From Euwallacea fornicatus (lineage: Eukaryota > Arthropoda > Insecta > Coleoptera > Curculionidae): 64,000 bases of DNA. The notes below the pieces were generated by a model. It saw nothing but the letters and a program-made list of their open reading frames with translations, was not told the DNA's origin and searched no databases. The stretch spans positions 434,001 to 498,000 of the forward strand of contig NC_089567.1 of NCBI RefSeq assembly GCF_040115645.1, written 5' to 3'. This document shows positions 35,833 to 46,806 of the stretch, one piece after another. Position numbers and translations under genes: made by a program. Every line of letters begins with the position of its first letter. Position 1 is the stretch's first letter.

Positions 35833-37968
35833 TTTATTCATATGTTGCTTGCTCATGTTGTGAGCCTAATTCTCATCATAAGTGGTATTATGCTTCGTCG
35901 AAGATATGAGAGTAAATCTGTCAACATTTCGCAACGAACTGTATGTGAATTCTAGTAAGCACACTCAAAAAAGATGGACGATAGCAGTATACGTCCGGCG
36001 ATTACATCAAATCCGCCAAAAGCCAGATTCCGATATTAGCGTCATAAATCCAGGGCCGGCCTGCTAACGGATTACATATGGGCCATTCTTCGCGGGCCCG
36101 CGCCCACACGCCGATCGGCCCCCCGCCCCATAGACAATCTTTACGAGGCCCCTTAATGCTTCGGCATAACAAACGAGCGTTGGTTTAAAATATTTCAGAT
36201 CCCCGACGGGGATTCCATTGTGTAGAAAACCATGTTTATTAGAGAATCAAGTTCTTTATTGGTTAAATTAGAATTTATTATTTTGGGTCGTGGAAGATAA
36301 TTTTGGTGTTAATCTAAGTCTAGGTATACACGACCATTTTAATGGTTTCTCGGGTTGCGACAACCTAGACTTTACTCTCTGTGAATTATATTCCTTGGGA
36401 CGCTGTACTTTATTTTCCCCTCATTTAGCAGTACTATTAAAACGTTCTTTACAATGACTGAATTTGACAATTCAGCGAGGTCAGAGATTTAACAAATGTC
36501 AAATTTTATTAGGTACCTACAGTGTTGGAGTGACTTATGAATGAAGTTAGGGATCTAGCGCATGCTTAATAAGTTTCATATCTCGCAATTTTAGATGTCC
36601 AGTCCAACCATTCCGGGATGACAAAAAATATGTACCAGCAAAGGTATTCTATCGACATATACGGTGTTGAAATGAAACAACAGCAAATGCCCATTTATTC
36701 TAACACAGGAAGGTTGGAAACAATAGCAGATTAGGCCTATCAAATTTACTTTTACATAAGATAATGATTGAGTGAGTTATTGTGTGAGTGACTATCTGAA
36801 CTGTGAGTCTGAATGATAGAGATCTCTATAAAAGACCCATTATGTTGGACCGCACGGTCTGCCGCAAGGGACATCTTTATTGAATACGTTTATATCTGAA
36901 TGTGTTGTCTTAGTGGCATCGGCTTTATGTTTATGCCCTTGAGGATTAGCTTAGGTTAACTTATTGTGTTACTTGTACTGATGAGGTTGGATAAATTTAG
37001 TGGTGCTTTCCAATAAATACTTGTTGGCCTTTGAACTTTCTTTAAAATTATTGAATTTGTCGACGCTGCTTTTTACAATCAGTTCTTTGTAAAGCTATTA
37101 TGATGTGTTAGAGATGCTTTACATGATGCTCATTCTCACGCAATTAGGCCACAAAGAATTTTTTTTTTTTTGGTATCGCTTGCAGACGAGTAGAATTTCA
37201 AGTTTATTGTTGGTTACCTAAGTACCTGTCAAACTCCAGAAGAATATCAAGCAGCGATTAAAGTACCACGCCAGTCAGCAATTTTGGAGAGTAATTAAAA
37301 AACGGTTTTAAGCTCAATTTTATAGTGCTAATGCTTTAGGTGTCAAAAAATTGTCAAATGGTGCTCATGAAATTCTAACCGGAAAAATTACCAACAAAGT
37401 ATAAGTTATCTTTGGGGTTTTTCTAACATATAAATTTCAGCGAAATTCCATATACTGTCCTATCATTAAAACGATAAAGGCTAATACCATATTCGCTGTA
37501 AGAAGTAAAGAAAATGGTTATTAGGCGAATCAACTATTCAAATGGGTGTTTACCGATGCGTAGCCGGCAGTAAAACAACAACAAAATTTGCATGCGTTTA
37601 TGTCGTGGTGCCGCCAATTGCGTTTCTACTGGTCCCCCATACTGCTGTAAATAATATATTTTAATGGGAAATTTGCCAATTAAAACTAGAATAAATTTTA
37701 ATAGCAGGGATTTAAGTTGGGAGTGGGGAGACGTACTTGTGTAGCAGGTAGGGTATAATGGTCGGTTCTACCTATCGTCTAGACATATTTTTGAAATACT
37801 ATTAGAATGAGCATATGTTAATATCGACTGAACGTAATACAAAAGTTCAATTAGGTACTTAATAGTAGGAAATTATTAAGTCTTATTTAACGAACAAGTG
37901 TATTAATGACATCGACTAATAACTGAGATGTTCTGAATGGGCGAATGAGGCGACCGCTCATTGATATA
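35833..37968. other. Unannotated stretch with a GC-rich patch
   Basis: No gene is supported. 36050-36125 is strikingly GC-rich (GGGCCGGCCTGC through GCCCCCCGCCCC) and begins with CAGGGCCGGCC, the kind of end seen in some hAT transposons, but I found no partner end. A TTA microsatellite lies just to the right, at 38160-38185. Confidence 0.3.
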
Positions 37969-39625
37969 CAGTGTGCCTGCAGGTGGGGCGCACAAAAGGA
38001 AAGAAAACATTATTATTCATTTTACGACAAAAAGCCATTCTTTATAAAAAGTTTTGCACGTTGAGAAAATGAGTTTGCAATGTAAACATTTTAGATTAGA
38101 TGTATGGGGCGTTAATAAATTAGTAAAACATAAAAATGCTTCGAGATAGAAGTACCATTATTTATTATTATTATTATTATTTTTAACAAAAAATGTATGA
38201 AACAATGTCGAACTGACAAAAAATCTAAATGCCAGTTTTGGAATGAAAATTCGAAAGTATTAAATTAAACAACAAAGTTAAATATTACTCAACGTAATTG
38301 CCTCCCACCTCGACACACTTTTCAGCTAACTTAATCAATTTATCGCACACTTTACCGATAATTCGCGGCACGTTTAGTTCATCTATTGCTTCCCGTATGT
38401 ATTATTTTAATACCTCCCTATCACGTGACATATCATAAATCTTTTGTTTTAAGGCATCCCATAGAAAAAAAATCTAACAAAGAAAGGTCAGGCGACCTAG
38501 CTGGATAATGGATCGGGCCAAACCTTCCTATCCACCTTACGCCAAAATGATTATGTAACCATTGTCTGACCAAGGCTGTGCAATGAGCAGGACATCCGTC
38601 TTGTTGCCAAAATATTTTATTACGTACTTTTCGTTCTGAAGTATTGAAAAACGATAAAACAAATGTTTCCGAAATATTTAAATACACGTGCTTGTTTAAA
38701 TTTCCCTCTATAAAATGTGGACCAATGATTCGATCCAAAAAAATTCCACATCGTACATTAACTTTTTGGTAATGTGGACTTCGTTTGTTTATTACATAAT
38801 TGGGATTCTCGGAAGCCCAATGACGACTATTTTGGAAAGATACGTGCCCGTTTGTGCAAAATGTAGGTTTATGGATAAAAAAAAAATAAATCTGTGAAAT
38901 CTTTGGTTTTCGAGATAGTTTTCACCTATCCCTAAGCAAAACCTTTAGCGCCTCTTCATCTTCAGGCTCAAGTGCACGCTGCAGCTTTGGCTTGAAAGGT
39001 TTAATCTTCTTTTCCTCAAAAATTGTGCGCAATTCACTTTCGCTTAAATTTACTATTTCTGCACGTTTTCTTAAAGATAATTACGGGTTATTTAAAACTG
39101 ATCCTATTGCCGATAATTTAGGAGTGTCATTTTCTTCATACATTTTCTTAGATTTCTTCACATTCATCACCGATCCAGTTTTATTGAATTTTTCCACTCA
39201 TTTTCGCAGTCTTCCTTTCTCTACGGGCGTGTTATGACATTTTTCATGGAAAAAATCAGTGCGTATTGAAAAGACACGCTTCCAATACTGTAACATTGTA
39301 TTAAATATATTAAATACGTTTTTTATTGCTCAACATTTTTGAAAATTCAGTCATAAAATTAATACTGGTCGGTGTTAAATAAGATGTTGTTAATGATATT
39401 GACGAAAATGTCACATCATCAACTGACCATCTTGGTTTTTTTGTTAAATGTAAGTAATGGAACGTTTATCTAGAAGGATTTTTATGTTTTTCTAATCTAT
39501 TAACACCCATTATATTGCAAACTCATTTTCTCAACACACAGAACTCTTTGTAAAGAATGACTTTTTATCCTAAAATGAACAATAAAGATTTTTTCCTCTT
39601 ACGCACCCGATCCGTGGACACACTA
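37969..39625 (-). mobile_element. Mariner-like transposon with long inverted ends, inactive
   Basis: Flanked by TA (37967-37968, 39626-39627). The left end CAGTGTGCCTGCAGGTGGGG pairs with the reversed right end TAGTGTGTCCACGGATCGGG, and similarity continues for about 160 bp, including GTTGAGAAAATGAGTTTGCAAT in both arms. The minus strand encodes a transposase from about 39240 to 38400: a helix-turn-helix part (LRKWVEKFNKTGSV near 39190-39150) and a DDE part (38738-38433) reading IIGPHFIEGNLN, FWQQDGCPAHCTALVRQWL and YPARSPDLSLLDFF. Stops near 39090 and 38930 and an altered last motif show it is dead, though the catalytic half is well preserved. It looks like the least decayed member of this family in the window. 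Confidence 0.8.
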
Positions 39626-42600
39626 TATGTGTTGATTAACATGATGATGAAGGACTAGGAAAAATAAAACGTCTAATTTGAAAAAAAAACACCCAAATAA
39701 ATGATTTCTCGCAAAAGTAAATCCAGAAAACATTAACTGCAAAAATCACAACTTCCAGAATATTTGAGATTCCCCAATATTCAAAACTGAAATTTAACAA
39801 CTGTCCAAAAATGCAACTTGTGCAACCAATTACGGTGTCCAAGATCTCAATGGCAAAGCCTCGAACTTGGAACACTTCATACTTTAAAGCTATGCGTTAA
39901 TGCTTAGTCGCCGGCAATTATGTTTTATTATCCGAGCTTTAGTATTGTATATTATTATAAAATTGTTTATTATTATACTATATATCAAGCTGGGCGCAAG
40001 TTTTCTGAGCGAATATAACGAATTTTGCCTTGCTGCGGCTGCGCAATGGTACAACGCGGCAACGACGTTAACTGGGATCATGATATTGGGCACTACAATG
40101 GGCGACAGGGTTGTGTTACGTGCCGTTAATGTGCCACATATCAATATGCGCCACTCAATGGTCAGCGGGGATAATGACGGTACACCTTGCAGATTACTCA
40201 TTACTTTCTCAGACGCTATTTAACTTCCATGTAACTTCAATCAACGAGTTGAATATTAGTTAATTATTCATTTCACAGGTTAAGTGGCTAGATTCGTTAT
40301 AGCAGATTTTAACTGCAACATCCTTATAGAACGAAAGTTCGATCATAACACCTATTCGGATTTTTAGCGTTCTGAATATATAGGTTCTCTAGGAATAAAT
40401 TATGCATTTTTTAACATAATTTAATATTCCGATCAGTCATGATTCGAATTTGCATGAATTTGGCTTCAAATTTCATACATTAACAGCTATTGTTAACGCG
40501 TGTAACATTGTCGTCGAATAAAGGCGAGAATGTTATATGTTAGCGATGACTTGCTAACATGCACCTAGACTAATGTTTAAAAGATAAAAACTGGGAATTG
40601 GGATTTGCGTATGCCAGTGGTGGTGCTATGACAATGCTGCTTTTGCCACTAAACATATGTAAATATAGCACAGGTGCCCAACAATTGACTAGTTCATTAT
40701 GCGCTTGTGTTGTGGTGACGGGGTGCAAGTGAATTGTCACCGTTTTAATTTATGCCTCATAACTGTAAGATATTAGTTCAACGTTGTTTTGTATTCATGT
40801 TGCAGATCAGGCTTCGAATACTCGCTCAAGAGAAAATGATAAAGCCATATTCTTCAATCTGTGGAGTAAAAAGTTTTGTGAGAATAATGTCATAATGGTT
40901 CAATCAACACAGTCTAGCAATGTGCAAGGTAAGAAAACAAACGTTCTTTTACCGCATCGGTCCAGAGAGGTTTCGACTCTTCATAGTTTAGAATTTGGAT
41001 CTTCAGATGTGCTGACATCGATTTAATTTGAACGATAAATGAAGCGTGATGATTTATCATGGGTGAAGGGTTATGTGAAGATATCACTCACCATTTGTTA
41101 GTACGTATTGAGTGGTAGTCTTCCTGTTCCATAATGCGATGATCTGAAACAAAAATAAAATAATATTAGACACTAAAAATTACACACAACGAATGTTAAT
41201 AGTTAAAGATGGTTGTAATACGGTAATAGCTAATCGTGTAAACGATTAAGAAATGCGTAGTTTTGCATAACTAGTGCGATATATCAAATAAGATTGACAT
41301 CCTAATCAAATTCATACTTCATAAAAGGTAGACATTTCAACGTCTTGGAGTGATTTGAAGGGGATAAGCCTTTATCAGAAGCATATGGGGGCCTGATTCG
41401 ATAATAGAATGAAAATAAAATTTTTGACGACATTGATTACCCACTGTTGCGACTAATTAACCTACGAAATTGCGGATCAAGCTGGTCTCAGTTGAACTGG
41501 AAGAGGTATCTGAATCGTTCAGTGCAGTCGCACAGCACGGATCGGTTCAGAAACCCGTTTTAATTCGACTGAGTCAATTCTGAGCCGTAACGACGCAAAA
41601 GAAAGAAATGGACATCGGGATCTGTTTTACTCGTGTATTGCATGTGTTGTTTCGATATTTATTTTTTCAGTGCTTAAGCAATTTTCTTTTATTATTTGTG
41701 TATATTATATATTACTTTATTGACTTTTTAATAACTGAAGCATTCGTGCATGTAAGCATTGACTTACCAACTTTGCCGTCACACATTACCGTACCGAACG
41801 CTTCATTTCATGGATGAATTAGTACTCGTACACGTGCACCAAAATAGATCAGATAGTCACAAACATTGACTACTCGAAGAGTTTGTTTTTTTTTTTTTTT
41901 GTAGATATTGCTTGTCGATAGGTCGATGAAATTAATGGGTTATGACCAGCAATCAAGCGACCTTACCGCTTTTAATTGGTTGGTGTTTTTATCGTGCATC
42001 TGGTAATGACAATGGTACGTCAAGCAGCAATTTAGGTGTCGGAGCTGAAGAAACTCCTAATCATCGAGCCCTGCAAATGCATTGAAAACAGTCCACCTTC
42101 TTGAATTCTATCCAGAGACCGAATTATTTCATGAATTTATTTTCGCATCACGGTTTGACGTAACTAGTACCAACGCCATCGTTATGGCGCAGGAACGGGA
42201 TCACCGGCAAATCAATAAGTACCGCACAGATTCTATTGTAAAAAAAATTGTCTCGATGCTGTTACATAATTCAAGAAAAACGCATACCGTATACATAAAA
42301 CATGGTCTGGTACCGGTACGTCACATAACAGTCTTGATTCGCACGTAACTCTTCCCGAGATATTGTTATGTGCGAATAAAATAGAATGGACACGATAAAA
42401 TGTCCATCGAAAGGCGGCCCACGCACGGATTCCCATAGATAGGCTTTCTATGTTTTTTTTTTCGTTCATCTAACGAGCTAGATTTATGGGTATGTTGAAA
42501 AATTAATATCTAGCTTGACGTATTCATATTTCCTGTTAGTCTTCTTGCCAACCTGAGAACATACGACCGGCTTATCTATGGCATCTAAAGCTCATCTCAA

Positions 42601-42696
42601 AAACGCTGTTGCACATCAGATTTATATGATGAGGTAAACCGACTAGTTTTTAAAATACCAGTTCTTTATTTCGTCGGACGCATTCTAACAGGATTC
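39626..42696. other. Long stretch without a supported gene
   Basis: Two overlapping open frames on opposite strands (39900-40223 plus, 39890-40201 minus) and short frames at 40784-41026 and 42082-42348 have no recognised domain and look like chance. No RNA gene or clear repeat is seen. Confidence 0.4.
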
Positions 42697-43191
42697 GGAA
42701 AGATTCACTCATGAGTCATTCATGAATTTAAGTTTTAAAAGTGCTTGTTTATTATCGATTCGCGCTCACGAGTTATCCACAATACTCGTTTCATTTAGAT
42801 TCACGCTCACGAGTGAGTTGTTTGCAAATAAATCACTCGTCAAAGCTGTTATGTATTCACGACTCGTATCGTAAATGAGACACTAACATTAAAAACTGAA
42901 AACGGCAAAAACTTAAAATTTTAATGTTTACAAAAGAGAAACGAAAAAAATCTTAAAACTTAATTTCTATTCGTGTTTGCGATATAAAACAATGTAAAAC
43001 ACTACGTAACTAAATGAAATAGTTTTCAGCGAGTCACGCGTGAATGGCCGACGAGTACCTCATTAGTGAGTTTTTCGGAAGCCTGGCATCAATGACTCAC
43101 CCATGAGCGAACATCTTGAATTTTATGAATAACTAATCAATCCCAAACGAACTCGTGACTTGTAATTTATAACTCATGAGTGAGTTTTTCC
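42697..43191. repeat. Inverted-repeat element rich in ACTCATGAGT
   Basis: The left end GGAAAGATTCACTCATGAGT and the reversed right end GGAAAAACTCACTCATGAGT match over about 30 bp, 495 bp apart. The interior repeats CTCACGAGT/ACTCGTG motifs many times in both orientations (42750-42870, 43030-43180). No coding capacity. It may be a non-autonomous DNA transposon; the superfamily is not clear because the flanking target duplication is not obvious. Confidence 0.5.
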
Positions 43192-43779
43192 TAGAAAGCT
43201 TCTAAAGCGGACTTGGAGATAATCACTGAAGCACGTGACCTTACAAAATTGCATCCAAATAACAGAAACTAACAAAAAATATTAAACTTTATCTAATCAA
43301 ACTGAACAAATATTTTTGATTGAAAGTATTGATCAAATGTGAAATTTTCGTAACAGCGGAGTAACCAAAAACAAATTGGCAATGCTGTTTACATCATATT
43401 AAGTCTTCGAAAAGACACCTTGTATGAGGCAGGGCGTCCTGAAAAAGGAGGGCGAGAAGGGTAACTGTGCAGTTAGCCCTTTATAGTTGCCCTCTATAGA
43501 GCACCAAATAATTTATGGGTAACAAATCGGGATCCTATTTCCTAAAGCTTCAAAATATACAGAGTGAAAAAGTTCGATTTCGCATCAAATTTTAAAATAT
43601 TAAGCTCAAACGTGGAGAATTTGCAATTCATCGGAGCTTACATAGACCAAGTTATTGCTTGATCAGATTTACGTCCCCACATCTACCTGTTACGCAATTC
43701 TGGCTATAGCTTTTTTGAATATAATATGACGATGAATTTCCAGTGCTCCATGTTAAAAGACTGTGTACAGTGCATTCGA

Positions 43780-44330
43780 ATTAAAACGAGCCACTCTATG
43801 TTATTCGTTTAAGGTTATCACTGTCATCTCCTCTCTCCACCGCTATTGATGTGATAAATTTTCCTGTTCTCGTTTATTTCTTCTTTAATTTTCGGTTGAT
43901 TCTTGACTATCAAAATTGAAGAAATTTCGAGTATTTTAGTCCGTTTATTTGTCATTCCCAACCTAAACAATTAGAGAAAAATAAGACAGAAAGAGAATAA
44001 TTCGACATGAATAGCGATGATAAGGTGAGATAAGTCACGCACACGTTCGCATTTTACATCAAAATATGTTTCTCTTTAGTTTTCTCTCAACTTAATCGTT
44101 ATGTGATAATGATAAATACAGGGTGGGTTGTTTTATCTGGAATTCACTCTGCAACACCTCATTCGCATGAAACTTGTTGTAGTTGTGCTTAAACAAGATT
44201 CAGTGAGAATTTTTCGACGTGAATAGTGGTGATGAGAGAAGGAGATAGTCGTGCACACTTTTGTCAATAGTCATTCGAAAAATAAAAACGAATCTATAGT
44301 TAGTAATAACAGAGGGTGGTTAGTTTTAAT
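43780..44330. repeat. Clustered inverted and direct repeats
   Basis: ATTAAAACGAGCCACTCTAT (43780 on) is paired with ATTAAAACTAACCACCCTCT on the other strand (44330 back). A second motif (TTCGAC.TGAATAG.G.TGA...GAGATA) occurs directly at 44001-44056 and 44213-44270, and inverted at 43826-43856. A TACAGGGTGGGTTGTTTTA end lies at 44117. This is probably two or more overlapping MITE-like insertions. Confidence 0.45.
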
Positions 44331-45236
44331 GCACGTGTTGGGTCTTATCTCAAGACGATCTACAACACAGTTTCAGTGGCGTTGCGCAGGATATATTCAC
44401 ATAATGTTGGGTGATCGTGGTGCCCATTCATACGTGAGCTCGAACATGTCGAACTGAAAACATGAAAAGCGGCACAGGGTGAAACATGACGGCCGATTTC
44501 TATGAATTTCCATTTCAGTTTCTAACAATAAGGCGTGTGTAACTACAATGATTATCATTCGTATTGGCAATACATCTAGGCGTAAGACTTATCGAAATTC
44601 GCCTAGACCTAAATACCCGCTGGATCACAATATTATTTGCGGCTATGTTGGTCTATCTATCTATCGCAATTACTTTTTTTAACAGTCGCGTAATAATTTT
44701 ATAAATAGCCAAGAGCCACAGGCACGAAGTAAGTGCATGGTTGGAGTAATGAGATTTTTCGATTTTTGCATTGGAACTTTTTTTTTATTTACAAGAACAC
44801 TGGCTAGTAGGCGTTTATATTAAAAGCTGCAAGTAGTTGGAATGATCGATTGTTTGCCTTTCAATAGTTATTGTTAATAAAAGGAATGTCGGGTCAATAA
44901 AATTACCATTAACATCTGTGATATAAAATTGATAGATACAGGTTTGAAAAATGGGAGAGTTTACTCTCAAGAAGTCAATCTAATGGCACAGCCTACATTT
45001 CCTACCTTAAAGAATGGGACAGTCCCATGGAATAATATTAATAGTTAAAAGTCTTTTTACCTAATTAAAAAAATGCGTCTAACAAAAAAATAATAAAATG
45101 TGCTCCTATTTTTTTCACGGCAGCGAAAAAAAATTATTCCTAACTCACGCGCAAAGTATTTTTCTCGCGCCCGATTGCGCGCAACGGGAATCGCGTGTCG
45201 AAAATTTTAGCTTCCCGCACTTATTTGGAACAACTA
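44331..45236. other. Unannotated stretch
   Basis: No gene or clear repeat is recognised here. Confidence 0.35.
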
Positions 45237-46806
45237 CAGTAGTAGCCAAAAGTAGACAGAAAAGCAGAATTTTTCAGTTAAATCCTGCATATGTTAATTG
45301 ATCTGTTTCCTATGCATGTATGTTATTCGTTGCAAAATACCTTCTAAGAAATAATAGATAAATGTCGATAAAATTACTTTATTGTCAATGAAAAAATAAA
45401 TCTTTGGAATTCACATAGTTAAAAGTAGATAGACGTGGTAAAAGCCGTTGAATTTACTTTAAATTCTTAAGATATCGGAAAAATATTAGAACAATTTGCA
45501 TTCGGTTTATAGTCGCAACATGTCTCGTGGTGCAAAAGCGTCCACTGATTTAAAAGAGCGAATTGTTAAAGCTTTTACTGAGGGTGAACAAGTACAAATC
45601 GTTCGCAACTCCGACGTTAAAAAAAGGCACTATTTTGGCTACAATAAAAAAATATCAAAGAACTGGATCAATTAACTCGAAACTAAAAATTGGACGACCA
45701 AGGAAGCTAAGCAAAAGAAATGTGCGGGAGATAGCGACAATTAGTTCCAAAAATTCATTCATGTGTTCTGGGAAAATCCGATCTGAGCTGGAAGTTTTCG
45801 AAGTTTCTACGTCTTCGAGGACTGGGAGACGAGGATTGGTCGAAGAGAAATTATGTGCACGTAGGCCGGTAAAAAAACACTTCTCAGTAAGAAAAATCGG
45901 TAGGCCCTAATGGAATTTGGTAGATGACACGTTCATTGGCTCAAACGGGATTCAAAACGAGTTTGCTGGAGCAATAAATCCAACTGTAATTTGTTTAATT
46001 CGAATGGCATTCAATACGTTAGACGCCCCACTGGTCAGCGATTAAACCCTAAATACACCAGACCCACGGTTAAACATGGAGAAGGATCGGTAATGATATG
46101 GGCATGTTTCAGCGATTTTGGTATTGGCCCACTATATAGAATAAATGGAATCATGGACAGATTTGTGTACAGAGACATACTTCACAATGTTACGTTACCT
46201 GATGTTAAAGACAATTTACCCTTAACATTCCATTTTCAACACGACAGCGACCTAAAACATTCCTCAAAGTTAATTAAACGATATTTTGAAAGAGAAAAAG
46301 TGTCGATTTTGAAGTGGCCTTCCCAGTCGCCCGATTTGAATCCCTCAGAAGATCTGTGGCAGATTGTTGATCGGAGATTGAGAAACAAAATTTATTCAAG
46401 TTGCGATCAACTGGTTACTGAAATATAAGAAAAGTGGCAAAATATTGATCCAGCAGTATTAAACGAATTGATTGAATCAATGCCGCGTCGATATCAGATA
46501 GTCATTGGAAATAATGGGCATTTTACCAAATATTAGTGCCTCGGGAAAGGTCCCAAATGATTTTTGAAATAATTTGAAGAACGTTGTTGTGTTTTTATTT
46601 ACATTTTTAAATTATCTACCTACTTTTGACCAGGTGAATTCCAAAGATAATTTTTTTTATTGACAATAAGGTGCCTTTATCAACATATGTCTATTATTTC
46701 TTATAACATTTTTTGTGACAAACAATATACATGCACGGGAAACGGATCAATTAATATATGCATGATTTAATTGAAACATTCTTTGATCTACTTTTGGTCA
46801 CTACCG
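45237..46806 (+). mobile_element. Tc1-like transposon with IR/DR ends, nearly intact structure
   Basis: Flanked by TA (45235-45236, 46807-46808), 1570 bp. The inverted ends are about 210 bp long, and each carries the motif twice: outer CAGTAGTAGCCAAAAGTAGA and inner CATAGTTAAAAGTAGATAGA on the left; outer CGGTAGTGACCAAAAGTAGA and inner CCTGGTCAAAAGTAGGTAGA on the right (reversed). The transposase starts at 45520 (MSRGAKASTDLKERIVKAF). An HTH with the GRPRKLS hook follows about 45600-45720 in a shifted frame. The catalytic part (45991-46428) has FQHDSDLKHSS and SQSPDLNPSEDLWQ, so the second Asp and the final Glu survive. At least one frameshift near 45620, another between 45840 and 45990, and a stop at 46426 disable it. 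The end reads SMPRRYQIVIGNNGHFTKY. Confidence 0.88.

Noticed and set aside
39890..40223. Overlapping open frames of over 100 codons on both strands
   Set aside because: No domain on either strand and the two frames mirror each other, which fits a stretch poor in stops by composition and not a gene.
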